Positions 35,015 through 44,859 of a stretch of 61,585 bases of DNA are shown here, in pieces. Origin of the DNA: Herminiimonas sp. (lineage in GTDB: Bacteria; Pseudomonadota; Gammaproteobacteria; Burkholderiales; Burkholderiaceae_D); contig DAIDBD010000024.1 in assembly GCA_027310305.1 (NCBI GenBank), forward strand, positions 1-61,585. The letters run 5' to 3'. Numbering within the stretch: the stretch's first letter is position 1; each line of letters opens with the position of its first letter. The notes below the pieces were generated by a model. It made no database searches. It saw nothing but the letters and a program-made list of their open reading frames with translations, and was not told the DNA's origin. A program made the translations under genes and the position numbers.

Positions 35015-37704
35015 CACCACGCTCCCTTGCGGCACAAGCCGCGCACATCGCAGTATTGGCAGACGACTTCAATGCCGCTGGCCGGCAACGCAACGCCTTG
35101 CGCGATCGCCTGCATGTTGGCGGCGATTTGCCCGCTCAGCGCATGCTGCCACTCGTCATAGGGTTCGGCTTTCGCGGCGCCGGTCTGGCCACGCATCGGC
35201 TCCAGCGCAACATAATGGGCGGCTGCGGCCGGCGCATCCAGCAGCAGGCCGTAAAACACGAGCTGATGGTCTTCCCTCTGCCGGATCTTGTCGCGCAACG
35301 ACGCAACATCCCTGGTTTTGTAATCCAGCACCGCATGTTCGCCGGCGGCGTTTTCATCGATCCGGTCGATCCGGCCATGCAGCGTGATTGCACCGCCGGT
35401 CCATGACAGCGTTTTCTCGAACCATCGCTCGCCGAGGATGAAATGCCAGCCTTCCGCTTCATGCGCATTGGCCCACGCCAGGTAGGCTGGAATCGCTTTT
35501 TGCCAGCGTGCGTAATAGCCGAGCGCCGCGGCATTCTTGTCCAGTGCATCGCCGAATATTTTTTCGGAGATTGTTTTCAGCAAGACTTCGCGATCATCGA
35601 TGCCGATTTTCCGGTCGCGGACGGTGTCGTGATACCGCGCCAGGATCTGATGCAGCCAGTCGCCGTAATCGCGCTTTTCCGGCATGTCGGATAATTCATC
35701 GAGGCCGGACAAGCCCAGCATGCGCGTTGCGAAAAATTGGTAAGGACAGGCAACGAGACTGTTGTAGCCGCTGGCGGATAGCTTGCGCGGCAATAGCTGC
35801 GGTGCCGCCGGCGCCGGCCTGACCGGCAGCGCTGGCGTCAATTGCTGCGGCAGGATATGCACCCGATGTGCCGGCAGCTTTTCTGCGCCGCATCGTTCGA
35901 GAGCGAGTTGCAAACGCTCGATCCAGACGCTGACCGGATTCGATTCGCCGTTTTTGTGCGCCTGCCACGATAAAACCACGGTGCGGTTGACGCTCAGCAG
36001 TTCGGCGAAATCGCGCAATTGCTGGCGCTGGCGGCTTTCGCGCGTTGCCAGCCCGAGCTCGCGGCGCACCGGATTGGCAAAGAACAGCGTGTCGTTCGGC
36101 CGCGACGGCAGATGGTCGGCATCCGCGCCGACCACCAGCACCGCATCGAACGGGCGCAGATGCGCGCCATTCAGAGGCAGCATCGCGACGCGTTTATCCG
36201 TCTCGGGAGCGGCGAATGACGTCGCTTCCAGTTGCTGCCCGACGAAGGCGCGCCATTCCGCAAATGAAAATTCTTCGGCCACTGCATGGCATTCCTGTTC
36301 GACATCGTCCAGCATCGTCAAGACTTGCAATCCCGCGGCATCGGCCTCCAGTGCGGCGTGCATTCCCAATGCCTGCAGCGTCTCTTTGGTAATCGCGATC
36401 CACTGCTGCAAGGTTTTACGGCCTGCGAACAATCCGGCCTGTCTTGCAGCTTGCAGCAACAGTTGCTGCGCTGCCGGCGCATTTTCCAGCGGCGCGGCCG
36501 CGGCCTCCCACCCGCCCAGCACGTTCGCGCTGCGCAATGCAAGCTCGACCGCCATCACCTGAACCGATTTATCGGCCGTTTCGGCGAATACAAACGGCGA
36601 CTTCAAAAAATCCAGCAATGCGGCTGTTTCGGCGCGCGCAGTCACCACGTCGAACCATGCCGCAATCGCCGCCGCCGCGCGCGTGGTCGACAGCTTCCAT
36701 CCGGTTTCATCCGCCACGAATATTTGTGCGCGTTCCAGCAATGCGCGAATGCGGCGCGCGACGATTCGGTCCTGCGCAATAATCGCAATAGTCGATTTGC
36801 CGGCCGCCAGCCAGTCGACGATGGTTTGCGCACCGCACAGCGCTTCGTCTTCCAGCGAAGCCGCGGCGTAGAGCGACAGTCCGTCAGGCGCGCTGCCGAC
36901 CGCAACATCATCATATGAAGCAGAAACTGCGTCGCCTTCCAGCAGTTCGTTCCATGCCGTCTCATACACGGCATCGACCGAACCTGCGCGCCAATCGAGC
37001 ATGATCGGCAATACGTTTTGCCGCGTGCAGTAAGCGGCAAGAAATGCCTGCTCGAAAGCATCCGGTGCGATCGGCGATATCCAGACCAGCGGGTCTTCGG
37101 CGCGTTCCGCCAGCCGCATCATTTGCGCGTAGCGGGCGGCGCAGGCATCGTTGCCGTCGAGCTGGCTTTTCCAGATCGACCAGACCAGTTGCGCCTCATC
37201 GGATAACAGCGCGCGCGCGGAAGGCGACAATTGCATCAGAGCGGCTTGCCAGCGCTCCGCAACGGCGTCGGGCGCAGCCAGCACGGACGGCAGCAATGTT
37301 TGCGTCAACTCGTCCGACAGCATCAGCAATGTTTGCGCCAACGGCAACAAATCGGTATTGCGGCGGGCGTGGAACAATTTCTTCAACCAGGCATGCTGCC
37401 GCAATTCCGCATATAACAACATCAGGCGCTCGCTGCCGGCGGCCGGCGCAGCGGACGGATCAGGCGGCAGCAATGCCAGCCAGGCCGGCATGGTCGTGAT
37501 GCGAGGCGGAATGAAAGCGCCTTGCAACTGATTTGCCAGCGCCGCCTTCAGCAGCCGTGCATGCGCAAAGGTCGGCACCACGACGCGGGTCGCCGATAAA
37601 TCATGCGGTCCGGTTGCCGCCGGCCGCTCATGATCCAGCAATGCGCGCGCGGCTTCAGCCCAGAAGGAGGCGGATGGCGGAATCAGCAAGGCGTTATGCA
37701 GCAT
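35014..37704 (-). CDS. addB: AddB-type helicase-like/nuclease subunit
   Basis: An 896-residue partner of AddA. The N-terminal helicase-like part lacks an obvious Walker A motif, as in the inactive helicase of AddB. The C-terminal nuclease has GRIDRIDENAAGEHAVLDYK. Cysteines in SLVACPYQFF and CQYCDVRGLC form the presumed 4Fe-4S staple around the nuclease. It is the first gene of the addB-addA operon on the minus strand and diverges from trxA. Confidence 0.88.
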   Translation of the reverse strand: MLHNALLIPPSASFWAEAARALLDHERPAATGPHDLSATRVVVPTFAHARLLKAALANQLQGAFIPPRITTMPAWLALLPPDPSAAPAAGSERLMLLYAELRQHAWLKKLFHARRNTDLLPLAQTLLMLSDELTQTLLPSVLAAPDAVAERWQAALMQLSPSARALLSDEAQLVWSIWKSQLDGNDACAARYAQMMRLAERAEDPLVWISPIAPDAFEQAFLAAYCTRQNVLPIMLDWRAGSVDAVYETAWNELLEGDAVSASYDDVAVGSAPDGLSLYAAASLEDEALCGAQTIVDWLAAGKSTIAIIAQDRIVARRIRALLERAQIFVADETGWKLSTTRAAAAIAAWFDVVTARAETAALLDFLKSPFVFAETADKSVQVMAVELALRSANVLGGWEAAAAPLENAPAAQQLLLQAARQAGLFAGRKTLQQWIAITKETLQALGMHAALEADAAGLQVLTMLDDVEQECHAVAEEFSFAEWRAFVGQQLEATSFAAPETDKRVAMLPLNGAHLRPFDAVLVVGADADHLPSRPNDTLFFANPVRRELGLATRESRQRQQLRDFAELLSVNRTVVLSWQAHKNGESNPVSVWIERLQLALERCGAEKLPAHRVHILPQQLTPALPVRPAPAAPQLLPRKLSASGYNSLVACPYQFFATRMLGLSGLDELSDMPEKRDYGDWLHQILARYHDTVRDRKIGIDDREVLLKTISEKIFGDALDKNAAALGYYARWQKAIPAYLAWANAHEAEGWHFILGERWFEKTLSWTGGAITLHGRIDRIDENAAGEHAVLDYKTRDVASLRDKIRQREDHQLVFYGLLLDAPAAAAHYVALEPMRGQTGAAKAEPYDEWQHALSGQIAANMQAIAQGVALPASGIEVVCQYCDVRGLCRKGAW

Positions 37705-37995
37705 GTGGAATTGGAATCCGATGGGTTAAGTATCTGATCGGGTATTTATAGTCAGGCATTTTATGCGAGTCGGCATGAAAATTAATCCGTCCCAATACAC
37801 TTTTCATGAAAATCGGTTATGATTTATCGAATTCCCCGCCGCATTACCTCTTGCCGCCCCGTTCAAAAACCTTGAATTCGCGTATCACGTCGCCATCTGC
37901 CCATTGCAGTCCGGGAACGCCGAGCGCAGGGTCAAGCAAGAATTGCAAGTCCCGCCGGCGCCAATTGATTCTTTTCCCCTCACACTGAGGAAACC

Positions 37996-38322
37996 ATGAG
38001 CGAAAATATTAAATACATCACCGATTCATCCTTTGACCTGGACGTGCTGAAATCCGACAAGCCGGTATTGGTCGATTTCTGGGCCGAATGGTGCGGTCCG
38101 TGCAAAATGATTGCACCGATCCTGGAAGAAGTCGCCAAGGAATACGACGGCAAAATCCAGATTGCGAAAATGGACGTCGATGCCAATCAGGCAGTGCCCG
38201 CCAAGTTCGGCATTCGCGGCATTCCGACGCTGATCCTGTTCAAAAACGGCGTCGCTGCCGCCCAGAAAGTCGGCGCATTGGGCAAAGGCCAGCTGACTTC
38301 GTTCATCGACAGCAATATTTAA
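37996..38322 (+). CDS. trxA: Thioredoxin 1
   Basis: A 108-residue cytosolic thioredoxin with WAEWCGPCK (C33, C36) and the cis-proline segment [11 protein letters not shown]. It is the general disulfide reductant for ribonucleotide reductase and others, reduced by thioredoxin reductase. Full length and typical. It sits 153 bases before rho, the common trxA-rho arrangement of Proteobacteria. No clear promoter was identified; the upstream stretch has a TATGAT at 37818-37823. Confidence 0.96.
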   Translation: MSENIKYITDSSFDLDVLKSDKPVLVDFWAEWCGPCKMIAPILEEVAKEYDGKIQIAKMDVDANQAVPAKFGIRGIPTLILFKNGVAAAQKVGALGKGQLTSFIDSNI

Positions 38323-38475
38323 TGCCGGCTGCAGCGGTGCGCTCGCACTGTTGCAGCTTGACGAGGACAGAGTACCGCGCGATGCTCCACTCCGTTCCGC
38401 ATTGATAACATTTACTTACACCACGCTGTTCCCTCCCCCACCTACTACATTCCCGTCCCGGGACACATACTGACT

Positions 38476-39741
38476 ATGCATTTATCCGAACTCAAGGCGT
38501 TACACGTCTCGGCTCTGCTGGAAATGGCCATCGGCCTCGATATCGACAACGCGGCGCGTCTGCGCAAACAGGAATTGATGTTCGCGATCCTGAAAAAACG
38601 CGCGAAAGGCGGCGAACAGATTTTCGGCGATGGCGCGCTGGAAGTCCTGCCCGACGGCTTCGGCTTCCTGCGCTCGCCCGACGCCAGCTACATGGCGTCC
38701 ACTGACGATATCTACATTTCGCCGTCGCAGATCCGGCGCTTCAACCTGCACACCGGCGACTCGATCGAAGGCGAAGTGCGCACCCCGAAAGACGGCGAGC
38801 GCTACTTCGCGCTGGTCAAGGTCGACAAGGTCAACGGCGAATCGCCGGAAGCGTCGAAACACAAGATCCTGTTTGAAAACCTGACGCCATTGCATCCGAA
38901 CGAGCCGTTGCGGCTCGAGCGCGAGATGAGCGGCCAGGAAAACATTACCGGCCGCATCATCGACCTGATTGCGCCGATCGGCAAAGGCCAGCGCGGATTA
39001 CTGGTTGCATCGCCCAAGTCCGGCAAGTCGGTCATCCTGCAGCACATTGCTCACGCGATCACGGCCAATCATCCCGACATCACGCTGATCGTGCTGCTGA
39101 TCGACGAGCGTCCGGAAGAAGTAACGGAAATGCAGCGCTCGGTGCGCGGCGAGGTGGTCGCATCGACCTTCGACGAACCGGCGACGCGTCACGTGCAGGT
39201 CGCGGAAATGGTGCTTGAAAAAGCGAAGCGGCTGGTGGAAATGAAGAAGGATGTCGTGATCCTGCTCGACTCGATCACGCGCCTGGCGCGTGCCTACAAC
39301 ACGGTGATTCCGGCCTCCGGCAAAGTGCTGACCGGCGGTGTCGATGCCAATGCGCTGCAGCGTCCGAAACGTTTTTTCGGCGCGGCGCGCAATATCGAGG
39401 AAGGCGGTTCGCTCACCATCATCGCGACCGCGCTGATCGAAACCGGCAGCCGCATGGACGATGTGATTTTCGAGGAATTCAAAGGCACCGGCAACATGGA
39501 AGTGCATCTGGAGCGCCGCCTTGCCGAGAAACGCGTCTATCCGGCAATCAACCTGAACAAGTCCGGCACGCGCCGCGAAGAACTGCTGATCAAGGCCGAC
39601 CAGTTGCAGAAAATATGGGTGCTGCGCAAATTGCTGTACGGCATGGATGAAATCGAGGCGATGGAATTCATTCTCGACAAGATGAAAGCAACGAAAAACA
39701 ATGCCGAATTCTTCGACATGATGCGGCGCGGCAATTCATGA
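38476..39741 (+). CDS. rho: Transcription termination factor Rho
   Basis: A 421-residue hexameric RNA helicase. The N-terminal RNA-binding domain has [20 protein letters not shown]. The ATPase has a Walker [11 protein letters not shown] (about 180) and [13 protein letters not shown]. It terminates transcripts lacking intrinsic terminators. The C-terminal FFDMMRRGN is complete. The gene follows trxA after a 153-base leader with no recognisable element. Confidence 0.97.
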   Translation: MHLSELKALHVSALLEMAIGLDIDNAARLRKQELMFAILKKRAKGGEQIFGDGALEVLPDGFGFLRSPDASYMASTDDIYISPSQIRRFNLHTGDSIEGEVRTPKDGERYFALVKVDKVNGESPEASKHKILFENLTPLHPNEPLRLEREMSGQENITGRIIDLIAPIGKGQRGLLVASPKSGKSVILQHIAHAITANHPDITLIVLLIDERPEEVTEMQRSVRGEVVASTFDEPATRHVQVAEMVLEKAKRLVEMKKDVVILLDSITRLARAYNTVIPASGKVLTGGVDANALQRPKRFFGAARNIEEGGSLTIIATALIETGSRMDDVIFEEFKGTGNMEVHLERRLAEKRVYPAINLNKSGTRREELLIKADQLQKIWVLRKLLYGMDEIEAMEFILDKMKATKNNAEFFDMMRRGNS

Positions 39742-39867
39742 GATGGCGCAAATGCATGATTTCATTGTATAATTTCTGTTTTACCCCCGGCAAGTGATCG
39801 GCAATCGGGTCAGGAAGCAGGACGACCGACGAAGTGGCGATTGGCTACCCAACTATTTGAGGCAAAC

Positions 39868-40134
39868 ATGAAAGATGGCATTCACCCGAATTATCGCGAA
39901 GTCCTGTTCCACGACTTGTCCTGCGATTTCAAATTCGTTACCCGTTCGACATTGCAAACCCGCGAAACGATGAATTTCGAAGGCAAGGATTACCCGCTCG
40001 TCAAGATCGAGGTATCGTCCGAATCGCATCCTTTCTATACCGGCAAGCACAAGATCGTCGATACCGCCGGCCGTGTCGAAAAATTCCGCCAGAAGTTCGG
40101 CGCAGTCGGTTCCAAGACAAAAGTTGCAGAGTGA
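39868..40134 (+). CDS. rpmE2: 50S ribosomal protein L31 type B
   Basis: An 88-residue ribosomal protein starting [20 protein letters not shown]. It has no CxxC zinc pairs, which marks it as the zinc-independent type B (RpmE2). Such paralogues replace zinc-binding L31 during zinc shortage; here it may be the only copy, which the window cannot show. A TATAAT box at 39768-39773 gives a likely promoter about 95 bases upstream. A terminator follows. Confidence 0.93.
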   Translation: MKDGIHPNYREVLFHDLSCDFKFVTRSTLQTRETMNFEGKDYPLVKIEVSSESHPFYTGKHKIVDTAGRVEKFRQKFGAVGSKTKVAE

Positions 40135-40150
40135 TTCTGCCGCTTCGCTT

Positions 40151-40177
40151 AAAAAGGCAGCTACGGCTGCCTTTTTT
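40151..40177 (+). terminator. rpmE2 terminator
   Basis: AAAAAGGCAGC, loop TACG, GCTGCCTTTTTT: an intrinsic terminator 16 bases after the stop. Confidence 0.9.
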
Positions 40178-40288
40178 ATTTGGGCGCGGACGGGATGGAT
40201 TCCGTTGCGATCACGATCCACACCGGAACAACCTTTTACGGCACAATATCGCCGGATCAAAATATAACGAATCGCACTGCCTCTCCAC

Positions 40289-42004
40289 ATGAAGCCTGTC
40301 CGTCTCCCCGCTTCCGCCACGCTTGCGCTGCCGCGCTGGGGACTGGTTGCGCTATCCCTGCTGTATATCCTGCCCGGCCTGATCCGGCGCGACCCATGGA
40401 AAACCGATGACGCAGCGGGTTTCGGCATCATGTGGACCATGGCTCACGGCGGATTGCATGACTGGCTATCGCCGCATATCGTCGGTCTGCCGATGCCGGA
40501 CGAAGGGCCGCTCGCGTTCTGGATCGGCGCGCTTTTCATCAAGCTGTTCGGCTGGCTGCTGGACGATGCCCTGGCGGCGCGCATTTCCACGATCGCATTC
40601 TTCCTGATCGGTTCGCTGTCGGTCTGGTATGCGACTTACCTGCTGGGCCGGCGCGCCGAAGCGCAACCGTTGCGGCTTGCTTTCGGCGGCCAGCCGGAAC
40701 CGAAGGATTTCGGCCGCACACTGGCGGACGGCGCGTTGCTGATTTATCTCGGCTGCCTCGGTTTGCTGCTGCAAAGCCACCAGACGAGCGCCGAAGCGTT
40801 GCAGATTTCGCTGATCGCTTTCGCGCTGTATGCAACCGCGCGCCTGTTTGAATCGCGCTCGATCCGTGCCGCGATCACGCTCGGCATCACACTCGGTCTG
40901 CTGGTGCTGACACGCGGCTGGCCTGTTCCGCTGGCGCTATGGACAGGATTGATCGTGCTGGCTGCGCTGCGCGACGGCAAGGCTGCCTGGCGCCTGATCG
41001 CGATCGCGCCGCCCTTTGCAGCGATGGTGGTCGCAGCATGGTTGCTGGCCATCCATCTTCTCGATCCGGTCAGCGGCACTTCCTTCGCCGGATGGATGGC
41101 CTGGAATAAAGGCCAGTTCGGCTGGCCGTCGTGGGACACGCTGACGTACCTGCTGAAATACGGCATCTGGTTTACCTGGCCGGCATGGCCCTTTGCGGGA
41201 TGGGCCGTGTATGCGTGGCGCAAGCAGTATCAGGCGCTGCATATCGCATTGCCGCTTGTCGTACTGACCATCTTTGTCGTATTGGCGCTGGTCAATCCGC
41301 ATTCCGAGGAAAGCATTCTGCTGCCGCTGCTGCCGCCGCTCGCGATTCTTGCAGCGTTCGGCCTGCCTACCATGAAGCGCGGCGCGATCAACGCGGTCGA
41401 CTGGTTTTCGGTCATGACATTGTCGACCTGCGCGGCGTTCATCTGGGTGGGCTGGATAGCCAAGCAGACCGGCTGGCCTGCGCAGATTGCAAAAAATGCA
41501 TTCAAGCTTGCGCCCGGCTTCAAGCCCGAGTTCAATCTGATCGCGCTGCTGATTGCCGCCTCGGCCACGATCGGCTGGATCATGCTGGTGCATTGGCGCA
41601 TTTCGCGCCATCCGTCCGTGCTCTGGCGTGCTGTCGTGCTGTCGACGGGCGGCGTGATTCTGTGCTGGCTGCTGCTGATGACGCTATGGCTGCCGTGGCT
41701 CAATTACGGCAAGAGCTATGCGAACGTCGCCGAGCAGATTGCGCAGAAGCTGCCGCCGGTGCGCTACTGCGTGGATACCAATGTCGGGCCGGCGCAACGC
41801 GCATCGTTCGCCTATTTCGGTCATGTCGATTTCGCGAAATTCAATGAAAGCCGCTGCGATTTCCTGCTCGTGCAGGATAGTGTCGATAAAAAAATGGCGG
41901 CCCGGATCCTGAAGCAATTCAGCGGCAACTGGCAACTGCTGTGGGAAGGACGCCGCCCCTCCGATCGCGACGAACGATTCCGCCTTTATCGCCGCGTGAA
42001 GTGA
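40289..42004 (+). CDS. ArnT-type membrane glycosyltransferase (PMT family)
   Basis: A 571-residue polytopic protein of the dolichyl-phosphate-mannose/ArnT superfamily. It has a first transmembrane segment at about 13-28 and the periplasmic acidic motif RRDPWKTDDAAGFGIMW, followed by about ten membrane helices. A soluble C-terminal region (about 480-571) may be the periplasmic domain. It is predicted to transfer a sugar from an undecaprenyl carrier to lipid A or another acceptor; the donor is unknown. The stop overlaps the start of the MATE gene in TGATG. Confidence 0.75.
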   Translation: MKPVRLPASATLALPRWGLVALSLLYILPGLIRRDPWKTDDAAGFGIMWTMAHGGLHDWLSPHIVGLPMPDEGPLAFWIGALFIKLFGWLLDDALAARISTIAFFLIGSLSVWYATYLLGRRAEAQPLRLAFGGQPEPKDFGRTLADGALLIYLGCLGLLLQSHQTSAEALQISLIAFALYATARLFESRSIRAAITLGITLGLLVLTRGWPVPLALWTGLIVLAALRDGKAAWRLIAIAPPFAAMVVAAWLLAIHLLDPVSGTSFAGWMAWNKGQFGWPSWDTLTYLLKYGIWFTWPAWPFAGWAVYAWRKQYQALHIALPLVVLTIFVVLALVNPHSEESILLPLLPPLAILAAFGLPTMKRGAINAVDWFSVMTLSTCAAFIWVGWIAKQTGWPAQIAKNAFKLAPGFKPEFNLIALLIAASATIGWIMLVHWRISRHPSVLWRAVVLSTGGVILCWLLLMTLWLPWLNYGKSYANVAEQIAQKLPPVRYCVDTNVGPAQRASFAYFGHVDFAKFNESRCDFLLVQDSVDKKMAARILKQFSGNWQLLWEGRRPSDRDERFRLYRRVK

Positions 42005-43374
42005 TGGCGCGGCAGGGACCGCTTCACCATACGATCCGTATTGCCGCGCTGGCGTGGCCGATCCTGGTCGGCCAACTGGCGGTGATCGCCAACGGCGTGA
42101 TCGACACGGCGATGACGTCGCGCTTCTCGGCAACCGATCTGGCGGCCCTGGCGCTGGGCGCATCGATCTACATCAGCGTTTTCGTCGGCTTGAACGGCGT
42201 GCTCCAGGCGCTCGCACCGGTCATCGGCCAATTGTTCGGCGCGAAGCGGTTCGATGCCATCGGATTCGAAATTAAACAAGGTACCTGGCTCGCGCTTTTC
42301 CTGTCGTGCATCGGTTGCCTGGTGCTGCTGTTTCCGCAACCGCTGCTGTCCCTGGCGCATGCGTCGCCCGAGCTTACCGCCAAGGCAACGCTCTACCTGC
42401 GCATTCTTGCGCTTGCGCTGCCTGCCACGCTGGGCTTTCGTATTTACGGCGCGCTCAATACCGCGATTGCACGGCCCAAGATGCTAATGGTGATTCAGCT
42501 CATCGCGCTGCTGCTGAAGGTGCCGCTGAATGCGCTATTCATCTTCGGCGGCTGGGGCTTGCCCGCATTCGGCGGACCGGGTTGCGCGATCGCGACGGCG
42601 GCAATCGCCTGGCTGTCGCTGCTGGTCGCATGGACGATTTTGCGCACCGTGCCGTTCTACCGGACGTTCGGCCTGTTCGGCACCGGCTTCGTCGCTCCGC
42701 ATTGGAATACGCAGCGCGCCTTGCTGAAACTGGGCATTCCGATGGGTTTGAGTTACCTGATAGAAGTAACCGCATTTACCTTCATGGCGCTGTTCATCGC
42801 CCGGCTTGGCGACACGGCCGTCGCGGGCCATCAGATCACTGCGAATTTCGCGACGGTACTCTATATGCTGCCGTTGTCGATCGCCAGCGCCGCCGGCACG
42901 CTGGTGGCGCAAGCGATCGGTGCGCGCAACATGGAAGCGGCACGCCGCATCGGCCATGCCGGCATTGGTTTGGCGGCGGCATTGTCAACCGCAATCGGCG
43001 GCGCGGTCTGGCTGGCGCGCGATGCCATCGTGCACGCCTATACGCCGAACGAGATAATTGCCGGCGCCGCCCTGCCGCTCTTTCTGTTCATCGCGTTTTA
43101 TCAATTGTTCGATGCGGTTCAGGTAACGACCGCATTTGTATTGCGCGCTTACAAGGTGGCGATCGTGCCGACATTGATGTATGCGCTCGCGCTATGGGGC
43201 ATCGGCCTCGGAGGCGGCTATGTGCTGGGGCTGAATCCGTTTGGCTGGTCGCCCGTTGCGACGCGTGGCGCGGCCGGATTCTGGCTGGCCAATAGCGCAA
43301 GCATCGCGCTGGTGGCGGCCGGTTTGCTATGGTATCTGCGCGTGATACAGCGTACGGCATCGCAGAGCCGATAA
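42004..43374 (+). CDS. MATE family efflux transporter
   Basis: A 456-residue membrane protein with about twelve hydrophobic segments in two similar halves, the layout of MATE drug/sodium antiporters. The N-terminal half has AWPILVGQLAVIANGVIDTA and VFVGLNGVLQALAPVIGQLF. The second half has LPLSIASAAGTLVAQAIGARN. The start at 42004 overlaps the upstream stop by one base and is favoured over an upstream start within the glycosyltransferase gene. It may export toxic organic cations; the substrate is unknown. Confidence 0.85.
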   Translation: MARQGPLHHTIRIAALAWPILVGQLAVIANGVIDTAMTSRFSATDLAALALGASIYISVFVGLNGVLQALAPVIGQLFGAKRFDAIGFEIKQGTWLALFLSCIGCLVLLFPQPLLSLAHASPELTAKATLYLRILALALPATLGFRIYGALNTAIARPKMLMVIQLIALLLKVPLNALFIFGGWGLPAFGGPGCAIATAAIAWLSLLVAWTILRTVPFYRTFGLFGTGFVAPHWNTQRALLKLGIPMGLSYLIEVTAFTFMALFIARLGDTAVAGHQITANFATVLYMLPLSIASAAGTLVAQAIGARNMEAARRIGHAGIGLAAALSTAIGGAVWLARDAIVHAYTPNEIIAGAALPLFLFIAFYQLFDAVQVTTAFVLRAYKVAIVPTLMYALALWGIGLGGGYVLGLNPFGWSPVATRGAAGFWLANSASIALVAAGLLWYLRVIQRTASQSR

Positions 43375-43457
43375 GGCGATCCGCGATGCCGATGCGTCAG
43401 CTCGCGCGCCGAATGCAAGCATGAAAACATCCGGCATGCATAAAAAATTGCAACGCG

Positions 43458-43673
43458 TTATAAATCGCCAAGCAAGCGATGTGCAAGCGCCTTCGCTTCT
43501 TCCAGCGCTTCTTCCGGCGTCTCGGATGCCGCGTTGACGGTGCGGGGCGATGCATCGGCTGCCGCGCTACCCATGCGGGTAATCAATACAACGCCCTGGA
43601 ATTTTCCGCTTGGCAAACGCTGTATGTCCGCTTCCGCTTTCCAATCTTCCTTGGTGTATGTCACGGCCGCCAT
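43458..43673 (-). CDS. Small hypothetical protein
   Basis: A 71-residue soluble protein with FQGVVLITRMGSAA near the middle and an acidic, alanine-rich C-terminal helix (SETPEEALEEAKALAHRLL). I do not recognise a family; similar short proteins occur in Burkholderiales. It starts five bases after a DUF3606-type gene on the same strand, so the two probably form a unit. Confidence 0.6.
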   Translation of the reverse strand: MAAVTYTKEDWKAEADIQRLPSGKFQGVVLITRMGSAAADASPRTVNAASETPEEALEEAKALAHRLLGDL

Positions 43674-43677
43674 GGAT

Positions 43678-43854
43678 TCACTTTCCCAACGCCACGCGTA
43701 CAGCGTCGACTTCTGTACCGACTTCCGCCACGGTTTTGCGCAGCTCGACTTCCGTCACATTCCAGTGCTGCATCCAGTGCCGCATTTCCGACGTGTCGTT
43801 GATATTGACTTCGGAGTCTCCTTTGGGAGTGCAATTTTTCAGATTCGCTGACAT
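43678..43854 (-). CDS. DUF3606-like small protein
   Basis: A 58-residue protein starting MSANLKNCTPKGDSEVNIND. Its centre, EMRHWMQHWNVTEVELRKTV, and the following VAEVGTEVDAVRVALG match the DUF3606 pattern: a W-containing helix, then a short valine-rich stretch. The function of the family is unknown; it is often found in stress-related loci. GGAG is not clear before the ATG. The start is inferred from the domain. Confidence 0.65.
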   Translation of the reverse strand: MSANLKNCTPKGDSEVNINDTSEMRHWMQHWNVTEVELRKTVAEVGTEVDAVRVALGK

Positions 43855-43972
43855 GTAATTTCCTGCAATTGAAGTAAGGGAAAAGCGATGGAATTTTCAG
43901 CATGCAAATTGAATTCAGTCTATTGCGTGATAGACAGGGAGGCCTTGCGCCAACTCAAAATTGTGACGCTGT

Positions 43973-44092
43973 TCAACTGGGATTGTGATCCGGCACCGGG
44001 TCTTCATCCGGAGCAGGCGCACCCGGGCCGGGGGCCGGATGGTCTTCGCGGAATGGCTCGTCTTCCGGTGCGGGCGTAGGCGCGCGATGCAT
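43973..44092 (-). CDS. Very small proline-rich acidic protein
   Basis: A 39-residue frame starting MHRAPTPAPEDEPFREDHPA, with PAPGPGAPAPDEDPVP at the end. It is preceded by GAGGAAAGCCC, a strong ribosome binding site at the right distance. The frame is too biased to be judged by composition alone. I recall similar short Pro/Asp-rich proteins annotated in Oxalobacteraceae, but have no function to offer. Confidence 0.5.
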   Translation of the reverse strand: MHRAPTPAPEDEPFREDHPAPGPGAPAPDEDPVPDHNPS

Positions 44093-44361
44093 GGGCTTTC
44101 CTCGGCGGATAAAGATGTATGAAGAAAGCCTAGCATGCATGCGAGCATTCTTCTTGCGTTCAATCACACAATGCGAACAAGGCAAAATCTGCTGCGGATC
44201 GGTCGATGAAATGAAGGCATTCTATTTGCTTGCAGTAGTTTGGATGCTTTCTGTTTTAACGAAGTACACAGGAAAATTTTCATATGGATTGCCGAGCGAA
44301 ATGATTGAAACGCCGTGCGCGATTTCCTTGGCGCCAACCTCGACTGAAAAGGAGCATGAAC

Positions 44362-44547
44362 ATGCCAAGAGGCGATAAATCCGCTTACACGGATAAGCAA
44401 AAGCGCCAAGCCGCGCATATCGAAGAAGGTTATGAAAAGCGCGGCGTTTCCGAACCGGAAGCCAAGCGGCGCGCTTGGGCCACCGAGAACAAGATATCAG
44501 GCGGCGGCCGAAAATCGGGTTCAGGCCGCGAGCACAAGAAAACCTGA
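44362..44547 (+). CDS. Plasmid-stabilisation-like small basic protein
   Basis: A 61-residue, highly charged protein beginning MPRGDKSAYTDKQKRQAAHI, with EEGYEKRGVSEPEAKRRAW and a glycine-rich tail SGGGRKSGSGREHKKT. The pattern matches short proteins often annotated as plasmid stabilisation protein, although they are common on chromosomes. They resemble the KGG/YciG type of stress-related small proteins in composition only. GGAG lies nine bases before the ATG. Function unknown. Confidence 0.7.
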   Translation: MPRGDKSAYTDKQKRQAAHIEEGYEKRGVSEPEAKRRAWATENKISGGGRKSGSGREHKKT

Positions 44548-44859
44548 CCAACTGGGTTGGGCGGTAGCAAAGCCGTGGGGGCTGCTATTGCAGCTTGAGA
44601 TGGGTCGTATGCCTGGATCGACAAAATAATTATCATGTTCGATGCTGGAATTCGCGTGTAAATTTAGTGAAGAATTGCATTTTTTGCAGTCACGTTTCTC
44701 TTCTTGTTTACCAACGCCTCTTTATTCGTCCCTTTTCTGTCCGGCCGCAAAAAATTCTGTTGTCAATCGTTTCGATCAATTGCCGATAGATTGGATCTCG
44801 GTATGGTCCGGATCAAATTTGAATGTGAATGAGCGGCATTTCGCATTCGCGCAAGAAAC
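44548..44859. other. Intergenic stretch, no feature recognised
   Basis: About 310 bases, AT-richer than the surroundings, between the small basic protein and the histidine kinase. Short frames without ribosome binding sites occur; none looks like a gene. The histidine kinase promoter is presumably here but could not be placed. Confidence 0.4.

Noticed and set aside
37806-37988. 60-codon frame before trxA
   Set aside because: It has no ribosome binding site, a biased Ser/Pro composition, and lies in the trxA leader.
37705-37995. Defined promoter for trxA
   Set aside because: TATGAT at 37818-37823 has no convincing -35 partner and would give a leader of about 165 bases; evidence is too weak for a feature.
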